A stretch of DNA of 64,000 nucleotides from Adiantum capillus-veneris (taxonomy: Eukaryota; Streptophyta; Polypodiopsida; Polypodiales; Pteridaceae): positions 93,729,221-93,793,220 of the forward strand of contig CM043956.1 in NCBI GenBank assembly GCA_014529385.2, given 5' to 3'. Shown one piece after another: positions 54,756 through 64,000 of the stretch. Position numbers and translations under genes: made by a program. Under the pieces are notes generated by a model. The model was not told the origin of the DNA. It made no database searches and saw only the letters and a program-made list of their open reading frames with translations. Numbering within the stretch: the first letter of the stretch is position 1; the number at the start of each line of letters is the position of its first letter.

Positions 54756-55850
54756 TAGGGTTTGAACATCTTAGTCCGTTTAGAGCTTGCCACTTAGGGT
54801 TAGCCGCTTATGGTTTGGTTGTTAGGAGTTGGCCGTGTAAATCCACTTAGGATTGGCCGCTCTAAAGTAGCGTAGGGCTATGTTGGTTTTGTCATTTCAG
54901 TTCTCTTAGGGCTAGCCACTTGAGGTTAGCAACTTATGATTGGCATCACTAAGAGTTGGCTGTGTAAAGCCGCTTAAGGTTGGTTGCTCTAAACCGGTTT
55001 AGGGCCTCTTTAATTTATCTATTTTTTTCCATTTAGCCGCTTTGGGTTAGTGGCTTATAGTTTCGTCTCTAGGAGTTGACCGTGTAAAGCTGCTTAGTTT
55101 AGATGTTTTTGTCTATTTTGGGCTTGCTGCTTAGGGTTAGCGGTTTTCTGTTTGGCCGCTAATCCTTGGTCATGTTTGGCCTCTTAGGGGTGTCCTGTAA
55201 AGCCCCTTAGGTTTGGCCACTCTAGATTGGGTTAGGGGGGCGTTTGTTTGGCCATTTCAATTTGCTTAGGGTTAATAGATTTTGATTCGGCCGCAAGGAT
55301 TTGGTCGAGTAAAGCTACTTAGGGTTGTTCATGTAAAGCCGCTTAGGGTTGGCCACTAATCCTAAGCTGCTTAGGGTCACATTGGTTTGGCCATTTGAGT
55401 CTGCTTAGGGTTAGCCACTTAGGGTTAGTAGCTTCTGGTTTGATTACTAGGAGTTGGCTATGTGAAGCGACTTACAATTGGCTATGTTAAGCTGCTTAAG
55501 GTTGGCCAGCTCAGAGCTGCATTGGTTTGGTCATTTCAATCAGTTAGAGTTAGTTCCTTGGGGTTAGTGGCTTATAGTTTGGCTGCTAGGAGTTGGTTGT
55601 GTAGATCCGCTTAGGTTTGGCCACTCTAAATCGGGTTAGCTGACGTTGGTTAGGCCATTTCAATATGCTTAGGGCTAGCAGCTTAGGGTTAGTAGCTTTT
55701 AGTTTGGCCGATAGGACTTGGCCTTCTAAAGGTGCTTAGGGTTGTCCATGTAAAGGCACTTAGGATTGGTTGCTCTAAATCGTCTTAGGGGCGCATTGAT
55801 TTGGCCCTTTTATTCCATTTTGAGTTAGTAGCTTATGGTTTATCTTCTTT
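54756..55850. repeat. Degenerate tandem repeat, unit about 115-145 bp
   Basis: The block AGGAGTTGGCCGTGTAAA recurs, with variation, near 54825, 54951, 55070, 55186, 55300, 55449, 55590 and 55706. Each is followed by GCTTAGGGTTGGCC(A/G)CTCTAAA and a TTTGGCCATTTCA block. TTAGGGTTAG words are frequent, but there is no telomere array. It has no coding capacity. Confidence 0.8.
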
Positions 55851-57240
55851 AGTGGTGAGGTCACTGTCTTCTTCTTTTAAGGTTATAGTTGTGAGTTCTT
55901 CTTCTATTTCAGCTGGTGTAGACTCTCCTTGTAGGTCTTCTTGACATTGGTCCTTCATGTTGTAGACAATATTTTTGGTTGTCATTTTTGCACATGAGTT
56001 TCCTTGTTTCCCAAAAGTGCAAGGCTCACATTAGCCATGGATGACCAAGGATAATGAAATATCCATTCCCCTTTGTGGTCATCACAAAGAAATCAACATG
56101 CTTTTTTATCCCAAGGACCTCCATTCCCAGAGATCTGATAAATCCCAATAAGCAATATACCTTGCTATTATTTGACATTTTTTCCTTAATCTCCATTGGC
56201 TCTTGGATTCTCAACCCTAATTTTTTCATGAGATTCTCTGTCATGATATTGATTTAAGCACCCTAGCTACAAGCCCTCTTTTGACAAGTCTACCCTTTAT
56301 GTAGCAATCAAGTGTTGGACTAATGTCCTCTTGAGTCTCTACTTGTGCAATTTTAACAACTTGGGTTGATCCTTTTGCAAATTTTACCATGGTCTCATTT
56401 TATCCCATTTTATTCTATGACACCCTCATTCATTTGAGATGGATGAACTACCTCTACCACTTGCACACTAGGATCTGGTAGAGGTGGGATAGTCTCTCCT
56501 CCAAGCTTGGTAGGTGGTGGTGGCCTCTCTTTAATCATTGGCCCTGTGTTCCTCTGTTGTAGCAAGAGTGGTTATTGTGGAGGGAGCTCACATTCATCAT
56601 TGAATAGTTTAGGTTTGGCCTCCTTAGATCACTTCTTGGTTATGGGCAATTGTACATGCCATGTCTTCTTTCTCCACAATTCCAGCATTTTAGCACCGGT
56701 CTAGGTCTAGGATCTCATTCCTTTGGGAATTGAAGTGGCCCTCTTGGTCCTACACCTTGTGAAAAATGAATGGAAAAACTGTTGATTGACTTGTTGAGCC
56801 TCTCAATTATCTTTGATGTGACTTCTAGAACTTCATGATGGTTGAAACTTTGTTCAAATCCCCTTGTTGAGTTGTCTTCATGATTAATACCACAATATTG
56901 CACACACTTACTTTTGAGAAAATCTTTACTCAGCTTTAGTAAGATTTTCTAGCTCACCTATCATTACCTTATTTTTTAAAGTTGGAATAGTCTAACAATG
57001 AAACTTTTTTTCAAGGACTCAGCTCCATCCTCAGGGTAAGGGAGGCTTCTTAACCAAAGACTCCATAGGTGCAAAAACTCCTTTTTATATGCATGATAAT
57101 CATTAAGAAAATTTTGTTTCAAAATGACAATTTCTTGCCACAATTTCTAGGTGCTCCCGGGATGGAAGTAGTGGTCAAAAAATCTTCATACCACTTTTTG
57201 AAAATTACCTCTAACTGATGGGGTGCGGCGGCTACGGGGG
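55840..57240 (-). pseudogene. Gag-protease fragment (gypsy-type, family G), C-terminal part
   Basis: Minus-strand words run LWQEIVILKQNFLNDYHAY (about 57060-57140), then KIIERLNKSINSFSIHFSQG (56715-56903), a knuckle start KCWNCGE (about 56690), and a retropepsin tail VDFFVMTTKGNGYFIILGHP (56026-56244). The gag part is homologous to the plus-strand gag at 62557-63282. The active-site segment of the protease is missing or unreadable. Stops and frameshifts are common. The left edge abuts the tandem repeat at 55850. Confidence 0.7.
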
Positions 57241-57286
57241 GTGGCGTGTGAGGATCACCATGGCCTTGAGGGCGTGAAGCAGACCA

Positions 57287-57384
<98 letters not shown>

Positions 57385-58675
57385 TTGACAAGCCTTTTTT
57401 GAATAACACGCTATCGTATTCTTATTTTGTATAAACAATAACCTTACATATAAAGAAATGCTTCTTGCCATGCAAACTAAAACTCCAACTGAAACCTGTC
57501 TCCATGTGATAAGCAGTGTTCCCACGAGCATAGACACCTCTTGGGCGTGAAGACCCAACAATCCCCCCTCAAGCCCGAACTAGATAGGCCCTCTCATGAT
57601 ACCTCCAGTTTTTAGTGTACTCATTAGCCATGAGTTTTAGGTTCTCTCACAACCAAGGGTTTTGGTATTCCTATAACCTGGTGCTAGGACAATAATCCCC
57701 CCTTGAACAGATAGGGTGTAGGTCAAAAAATTAGCTACCGATAGATGGAGTTTTTGGTTCACTACCAAACCTTGGGTTTCAGGTGCACCCAGTAACCTCA
57801 CGAGAAGCGGGACAAAAAAGGGTTGATTTTTTTTTTTTGGGAGGTCTTACCACTCATGTGTGGCAATGTCTAACCCATACAAATGTATCATGGCAGTAAC
57901 TAATAACTGATAGGCTAAAATAAAGCTTTTGACATTGATATTGACAACATACCAAATTAAAAATAAAAGAAAAATACTTTTTGTATGATGTGTCGTTGAT
58001 GTATAGAGTGCTCCAAGAATTTTGAAATCTTGTTGGTCCCACAATAGCTACCCCAACCACCTCTTTACCTCATCAAGACAAATTGGGTGATTCTCTGTGA
58101 CACGCACATTGGATACTTCTAGATATCTCATGACAAAGTGACAAGGTCTTTGTGTTCACCAAATCTGAAAGCATTTTCCTTTTAGCAAACTTAGTCTCAT
58201 ATGCTCTACAATGAAGAACGTTATCCAAGTCAAGACTACAATACTCTGACCGAAAGATTTTTGATAGAGAGTTGATTTGATGTATATCACTCTCCAACAT
58301 CATAAGTTTGCTGGTAAAACTGTCCATTACACTACATAAGTGATCGATCTTGTTGAGCATCACAATATGTGAATAGGAAAATTTGAAGAAAAGCTTCGAA
58401 AACTTTTCCACATTCCTTGTGTTCGTGTAATTGATGATCAATATTTTTTGCATCAACTGTAATTATAACAGAGTTGAGATGAATCATAGACTCCAGCTCT
58501 TTTGTGTCGATAAACTCACCAAATTTGGTTAAGTCTTGTTGTCATCTTCCTCCTACACAGAGCAAGTACGCATTGCTGGGACTTCTCAAGACATTGTAGT
58601 GGCATATCAAAACACGTTTTTTGGCAAGGTGCAGTAGCCAAGGCAGTGGCACACAATTTTCAGGCCCAAGACTAA
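57216..58675 (-). mobile_element. Insertion splitting the family G gag
   Basis: Gag homology stops at about 58676 and resumes at about 57215. CTAAC occurs at both edges (about 57209-57213 and 58671-58675), a candidate 5-bp target duplicate. Inside is a (GA)n array (57294-57380). On the minus strand there is a purine run next to TGTTGGGTCTTCACG (about 57547-57561), which looks like a polypurine tract plus LTR start. The inserted unit lacks recognisable genes and clean TG...CA ends, so its class is open. Confidence 0.4.
57294..57380. repeat. (GA)n microsatellite
   Basis: A pure GA array of about 43 units lies inside the insertion. Ser-Leu frames on the minus strand are artefacts. Confidence 0.95.
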
Positions 58676-58900
58676 CCTCCTCAAGCAAGGATTGAAACCA
58701 AGTGCATGCATCTTTTCTAAGTACTACTTCAAACATACCCAATCTCTCTTGTTAATATGCAATGCCATTTGAAAGTTTGCAAAAGAAACAATTTAGCATC
58801 TTCACTTGGCTCTCCAAAGAAAAAAGGGTATCTTGACATCTATCATTGGCCCCTCGGTTTATAAACAAATTGATAACAACAAGGATAAAGGCAAGATATT
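58676..58900 (-). pseudogene. Family G gag, N-terminal part
   Basis: Minus-strand words IPFFFGEPSEDAKLF (about 58830-58870) and MFEVVLRKDACTWFQSL (58690-58738) match IP-FFGEP and MFEVVLRKDASTWFDSL of the 62470-62660 gag. Homology ends where the insertion begins. Confidence 0.65.
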
Positions 58901-59247
58901 CACAACCAATCACCAGCAAATGATGAAGTCAACAAATACTACTCTAGGTTCTCATCTTGGGTTATCCAAGATTCAATAAGGTCACAGTTTGTTTGGTCAA
59001 CATAGGCATTCTATTAGCATCTAGAAATTCCTCAAAACTCAATTGATAAATGAGCCTCTTCTTCATGATCCAAATAGGTTGCAACATTCCAAGTGACTTT
59101 CCTGATGAATCCCAAAGTGCAAACAGTTTGAATGAACAAAAGATCCTCTTGCTCGTTGAAAGCAGTGAAAAAGTAGCAATTGACTAGAAACTTGTTGTCT
59201 TCAGTCTCTCTCTACCCACTCTTGTTACCATATACATGTGATACTGT
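58901..59247. other. No gene recognised
   Basis: This short stretch between the gag fragment and the copia LTR remnant may include the 5' leader of the family G element. Confidence 0.4.
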
Positions 59248-59745
59248 TGTGTGTACACACTTAGGACAATTGAGGCATTTTTTTCCTCACTAGGAGGTTT
59301 TCCCCCCCATGCATTGCATATATGCCCATAACTCTAGGGCTATCTTATCTTTCCATTGTACACTAAGTAATATACTCTCTATTGTGTGCCTTGAGCTTCC
59401 TTCATATTCTCCAAGCTATCTGCATTTCCCTGCAACCCTATTTCCAACAATTCGTATCAGGGTAGGTTGCGTCCTCCTGGGCTTAGTCGCTAGTAGATCC
59501 AACACATGCTTGCTCACTTTCTCCGATTTTTGTGAGCTTTGGTGAGCGATAGCAAGTTGACAAATACTTTGGGTAAGATCATAGAGCTTGGTTTGCTTAG
59601 AATTTTCATTTGGGCTCATTTTGGGCTCCATTTCCACTATAGCTAGTACTACATAGACTATTTCATCATTTTGTGCAAATTTTTTCTCAATGCCGTTTTT
59701 TGCATAGCAGGTCCCTTACAATCTTCTACGATTTGTGCTATATAA
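59248..59745 (+). mobile_element. Copia B LTR and leader remnant (second copy)
   Basis: It starts TGTGTGTACACACTTAGGA and aligns with 24029-24430 through the LTR, a decayed primer site (CGTATCAGGG instead of GGTATCAGAG) and the 5' leader up to the AATTTTCATTTGGGCTCATTT phrase. It is cut off at 59745 by the gag-only LTR element. Confidence 0.7.
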
Positions 59746-60808
59746 TGATAGCCATTTTTTGGCTATTCAAAATTTCCATAGTGAGATACCTCACCCTATC
59801 AGATCACTCAGACACTGTGGTTATCCTCACCCTTTCACTGTACATAGGCATGTGTGAGTTAAGGGACTTTCCCCATATCTCCTTAAAAACCCTCACTGGG
59901 CTAGTTGAGCCAAAAAAATAAATAAAATAATAAATAAAAGTATATTATGGCCTCTTTGTGTGTAAATATCTCATTGTATATAGGGCCTAAATATAGGGAT
60001 TTTTTATAATTATTTTGTTATTTTATTTAAATAGTTATTCTTAGGTGTGTGTTTTATTAGGCTATTTATGCCTTCTTTTACCCTCTTGCACTATAAGTAT
60101 ATTTTTGCTGCCAATGTGTACATTCTCTAATCTCATAAATATTTTCTTCTTTTATACAAATCACCTCCACATTTTTATCCTCACCCTTGTGAAAACCAAA
60201 AATCGGCTCCTACTCCCTTAGTCACTTTTATTATAAAATTCTCATTTACTTGCATACTTTTCCTCTTCCACCCAAAAAAAAAAACAAAAGTGGAACCATA
60301 TCTTATGATACCAATATCTTTTTTCATATCCATAATTCTTTCATATTTTTCTTATTATGTACTCATTATTCTGACACCATGCGCTCATTGAGATAAAAGC
60401 CATGAATAGTCCATACACTAGTCCCACCATGTATATATTTCTTTAATCACCAACAATCCTCCTCCATGCTGTGTAAAGATAATTTGGATGCTTTGTATCA
60501 TGATATGACAAAGGAGGGGCTCACTTTTGGATGCATTGTGCAAATTCAACAAACGAGGGGCTACTAAAAGACATTTGCAGGCATAAAAAACAGGCTTTTT
60601 GATGAAATTTTTGGCGCCTATCTCCGCTCGGAATTTGAAAAAGTGACCAACAAAAAAATGTAGCACCACAAGTTGAATGATCACCTTATTTTTTTGCATA
60701 ATTTTTGGAGCTACCATCGGTGAGATATGAGTTTTATGTGTGAACCCCAGTCTGCCCACTTTCCTCACAAAGTAACCCATAGTCTTATCTCACCTCATTT
60801 CCTACTTC

Positions 60809-60839
<31 letters not shown>

Positions 60840-62341
60840 ATTCCTCTCAATATTTCACTCAAACATGGATTAATTCATCTTCTTCACCATTTCCATCTCT
60901 CCCTACTCCATAGCTCAAAAATTATCATCTCTACACACATATAGCTCAATTTCTCTCTCTAGAATCAAGTTCATATTACCATAACCTCTTCATGCTTTCA
61001 CAAAAGGAGCAAAAAATCAGAAAATAACCAAGCTCAAGCTCTGAAAAAGGAGGAGTTTAATCATGGAAAAATTCAACTTTCCCATGGTCACAAAAACTAC
61101 AATGACAAAGTTCTGCAACCGCTTCATTCACTTGAAGGAGATAGGTAGAAATTCCCTTTCCATCTTGTGGTTTCCATCAAATTGTGTATATTCTCATCCT
61201 TCTCTTACTTTTTACCATTGTATCAAACATGTAATGCACCTTGAGTGCATATGCCATGTAAATTTATCCCATCCTACTAACTACAAACTACTGACACGAA
61301 TGACTAACCCTTCTTGTAAATTGCACTCTTTCCTATCTACTAGAGTAGGCACCTCCAAGTTACTCACCTCTCTCTCCTTTCACTCTCAATAATTCTTCCC
61401 CTTGAGCCCACATCCATGTGGCTCAAAGGAAAAGAGAGACCCACTCTTATTTGAAATTCAAAAAGAAATCACAATCCATGTTACTCGTAATAAAAATTGA
61501 TTAGGTTTAATCCTCATGAGGGCTTCATAGAGCCCTTCTCTTCTTTGTAAGGGGGAACTAAACACATAACATAGCACTCTCCAAGCCTAGTTGTGTGAGG
61601 AGATTGTAAGCCTTGAGAGCTCTCTATCACATTTTACTCATATGTGCATAGATATGCTTTGAGGCTATTGAGAGGAATTGAGTGATGTCCTACTCTCCAT
61701 CACATTTGTAGCTTCCACTTGCTCATAAATAAGATTGATAGTCTGGGGTGCAATTGTGTACAACGGCTATGCCTCTTCTCTCCTAAATCAACTCGACACT
61801 TTGGCTCAATGCCTTTTATAAGGTGAACTTGTTCTCAAGATTATTTGTATGCTTTCATGCTTTGTGGTTTTAAGGGGCTTGTTGAATTGTTTGCACACAA
61901 CTAATTATAAGAGAGTGATATGGTGAGAGGGCTCCCAAGACCTTAATAGAATGGTAAAATGGCAACAAGATCAAGCCTTGTGTTGTCTCTCTAATTTCTC
62001 TAAGCTAAGAAGCATCTAATCTTTTATGCTAAAACCTAGTTGTTCAAGTTTATTTGTACTCTCTACGTTACTCTCTTCCAAATCCTTATGGTTGTGAAGG
62101 ACTGTGTTTGTTGTGTTTGTGTGGTAATTTTGCATTCTTCTCTTTGCACATTGGGCTACATACTATTTGCATCCTAGTTCGCATCCATAACTAGGTGGTG
62201 CCCCTTTCTTTTTTTCGGTTTGGCTGCGGGTTTGCTGATCTCTTGTGTACTTGTGGTCTCCCTAGCCCCAGTTGAGCAGCATGGGAGCCTTGAGGAGTGT
62301 TTAGAGATCGCTTCTCTTGTTGACCATCCCGGACTACCTCA
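59746..62341 (+). repeat. 5' LTR of the gag-only element (3' edge approximate)
   Basis: The start is fixed by the match to 63713. The end is inferred from ...CTACCTCA at about 62341, followed by TGGTGCCCCCATTGAGG at about 62346 as a possible primer site. It contains a CA array (60811-60836) and no recognised genes. The frames inside are unremarkable. Confidence 0.5.
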
Positions 62342-62470
62342 ATTTTGGTGCCCCCATTGAGGAGGGCTTTTGTATATTGTTGTGAATGCTCAGTCTTTAG
62401 AGTAATCAAGTAGCATGCATGAATCACAAAAATGTGTTTGACCCGTTTGTCACTTTGAATTCAATTCAAT

Positions 62471-63282
62471 GGAGGCCCAATGCCAAATTTCAAGATATTC
62501 TCTCTTTTTTGGAGAGCCTGGCGACTATGCCGAGCTATTTGTAGCAAAATTTCAAAATGGCTTGCCGCATAAAAAGAGTGATAGGAGATGAGGAACGCTT
62601 AGAAATGTTTGAGGTGGTTTTGAGGAAAGATGCTAGCACTTGGTTTGACTCTTTATCTCAGGAGGTTAAGGCAAACTATAAAAAAGTCATTGATCATTTC
62701 AAGTGATACTTCTTTGACTCACAAAATGCTCAAAAGTTATGGCAAGACATCGTTTCTTACAAGCAAAAATACTTAGATGATTACTACATGTATAAACAAG
62801 AGTTTCTACGTCTTTGTGTTGTATGGGTGATAAATGTTGCTAACCTTGGTGATGGTGCAGAGTTCCTAAAGAAGGAGAGGTTCATAGACGGTCTCTTTCC
62901 CACACTCAAGATAAAAGTTGAGGTGGTTGCACCTGCTACCTTTGATGTAGCTAAAACTAGGATTGTTGAGAAGTATAGGAAACTCAAGTGTCTAAGACGA
63001 GAGGTTCCAATATAGTTTCCTAGACCAAAGGTAACATTTCAAGCATCAACATCTAGAGAGATTCTTGAGGTAGCAATTGAAGTGATTGAGAAGTTAAATG
63101 AGTCCTTGAGCAGCTTGTCAATTCACCTTGCACAAGCTGTAGGTCCCAAGGGACAAACAAAGAAAGCAGAGGAGCGAGGTCCACGACCTAGGAGACTTTT
63201 GCAATCTTGGAATTGTAGAGAGTCTGGACATAGGATCTATAATTGTCATTGGCCTCATGGGGAGCTAGGGAGACTAACTTGA
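62471..63282 (+). pseudogene. Gag of the gag-only element (family G)
   Basis: The main frame runs from ATG 62557 to TGA 63282, broken by TGA 62704 and TAG 63013. Words include FEVVLRKDASTWFDSL, QKLWQDIVSYKQKY, GDGAEFLKKERFIDGLFP (typical gag core) and VIEKLNESLSSLSIHLAQAV. A knuckle SWNCRESGHRIYNC lies near 63205, where the first Cys is Ser. An upstream phase carries FFGEPGDYAELFVAKFQ (about 62500-62550), so an N-terminal frameshift is likely. It is the sister copy of the minus-strand gag at 55840-58900. Confidence 0.75.
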
Positions 63283-63712
63283 ATTATCCAGTGATGAATG
63301 CAGGTGAAGGAACTAGTCAACAACCACGGCTTCTACAAAGGCCAAATGGAGCAAGAACACCTCCATGAGGAGTGGAAGGAGTTCCACTTTGCGAGATCCA
63401 AATGTGCATGTGGTAGAGGTGAAAAATTAAAATGAGATTGACATAGAAGCAAATGGCATCAAGTGTGGCCGTGAAAAAGGTAAGGAGAAAGAAGGAGTCA
63501 CATCAAAAAGTGACCATGGAGGAGAGAAGAAGGCAAAGGAGACCAAGGAAGCCAAAAGGACTTGACATCGTATCAAACTCCAAGACTTATCTCTTGGACA
63601 TGGTATGGCTTCATACAACTTGTTGGAAGACATGAAAGGTAAGGATCCTAATATCTATGGCCTCAATTTCTTGCATTGTGTCCACAAGTTAGGAGGGATT
63701 TAATGAAGGTAG
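63283..63712 (+). other. 3' interior of the gag-only element
   Basis: A Lys/Arg-rich short frame (63453-63635) follows gag but has no recognised domain. A purine-rich stretch (AAGTTAGGAGGGATTTAATGAAGGT spans 63686-63710) before 63713 may include the polypurine tract. Confidence 0.4.
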
Positions 63713-64000
63713 TGATAGCCGTTTTTTGGCTCTTTGTAATTGCCACAGTGAGTTACCTCACCCTACCAAAATCACCCAAACACTGTGGCTATCCCTACCA
63801 TTTCACTGTACATAGGCGTGCGTGAGTCACGGGACTTTTCCCATATCTTCTTAAAAAACCCTCAATTAGCTAATCATTGGGCTAGTTGAGCCAAAAAAAT
63901 AAAAATAAATAAAAAATATAAGTATATTATGGCCCATGCGTATGTAAATATTTCTTTGTATATAGGGCCTAAATAAAAGATTTTTTCATAATTATTTTGG
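63713..64000 (+). repeat. 3' LTR of the gag-only element (partial)
   Basis: It begins TGATAGCCGTTTTTTGGC and matches 59746 onward through shared phrases ACCTCACCCTA, TTTCACTGTACATAGGC and GGGCTAGTTGAGCC. It is cut by the window edge. Confidence 0.85.

Larger units (their letters stand above)
59746..64000 (+). mobile_element. Gag-only LTR retrotransposon (TR-GAG-like), 3' end outside window
   Basis: The sequence starting TGATAGCC at 59746 is repeated from 63713 and can be followed for about 280 bp to the window edge, in the same orientation. This defines a 5' LTR of roughly 2.6 kb and a truncated view of the 3' LTR. The interior of only about 1.4 kb contains gag and no protease active site, RT or integrase. 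Non-autonomous gag-only LTR elements are known in plants as TR-GAG. It is inserted in a copia B remnant. Confidence 0.7.

Overview
The window looks like nuclear DNA from a land plant whose intergenic space is almost entirely transposable elements. No intact host gene, rRNA, tRNA or CRISPR array was found. The plant call rests on the element types: Ty1/copia elements primed by initiator tRNA-Met, Ty3/gypsy elements with a second RNase H (Tat/Ogre style), a CACTA (En/Spm) transposon with TNPD-, DUF4218- and Ptta-type pieces, a captured plant-type poly(A)-binding-protein fragment, and very abundant (CT/GA)n arrays. A seed-free vascular plant (fern-like) or a gymnosperm seems most likely. That is an impression from protein flavour, not a proof.

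Layout. 1-1600: nested CT/TA/GA microsatellites around about 450 bp of unique DNA. 1684-1833: right end of a CACTA-like element. 1841-4715: decayed reverse transcriptase element with a YMDD box that fits none of the usual plant classes. 4716-8200: non-coding repeats (family A copy 1, a GA array, an AT-rich TTTAGG/GATTTA repeat). 8213-18175: degenerate CACTA transposon split by a complete copia element (8822-14269, short LTRs, near-matching 5-bp target duplication). 18531-19973: 5'-truncated LINE. 20200-24000: microsatellites and family A copy 2. 24029-27345: decayed copia, split by a solo LTR with a perfect AATTG duplication. 29900-33430: minus-strand gypsy fragment (RT, RNase H, second RNase H, integrase), split by a second solo LTR of the same family.

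33500-53000 is a nested gypsy block on the minus strand. Outer element 1 has a tRNA-Asp-type primer site near 51613-51632, a leader of about 2 kb carrying periodic 22-bp palindromes, gag, protease, a truncated RT and integrase. Eleven bases upstream of its first gag ATG lies a second complete LTR element (element 2, 43663-49590, 580-bp LTRs, perfect GTAGA duplication). Element 2 has gag and protease but no RT, RNase H or integrase. In their place it carries a fragment of a poly(A)-binding protein (linker plus MLLE domain), an array of about 600 bp of GGGACTA/GGGGCTA/GGGGCGA heptamers, and a small antisense coiled-coil reading frame.

53774-64000: left end of another CACTA, a tandem repeat of about 120 bp, a minus-strand gag-protease fragment split by an insertion, a copia LTR remnant, and a gag-only LTR element (5' LTR from 59746; 3' LTR from 63713, running off the window).

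The genes form no host pathway; the window is a layered record of insertions. Best leads: the gene-capturing gag-protease element, the evenly spaced palindromes with symmetrical arm changes, the YMDD RT element, and the gag-only element.
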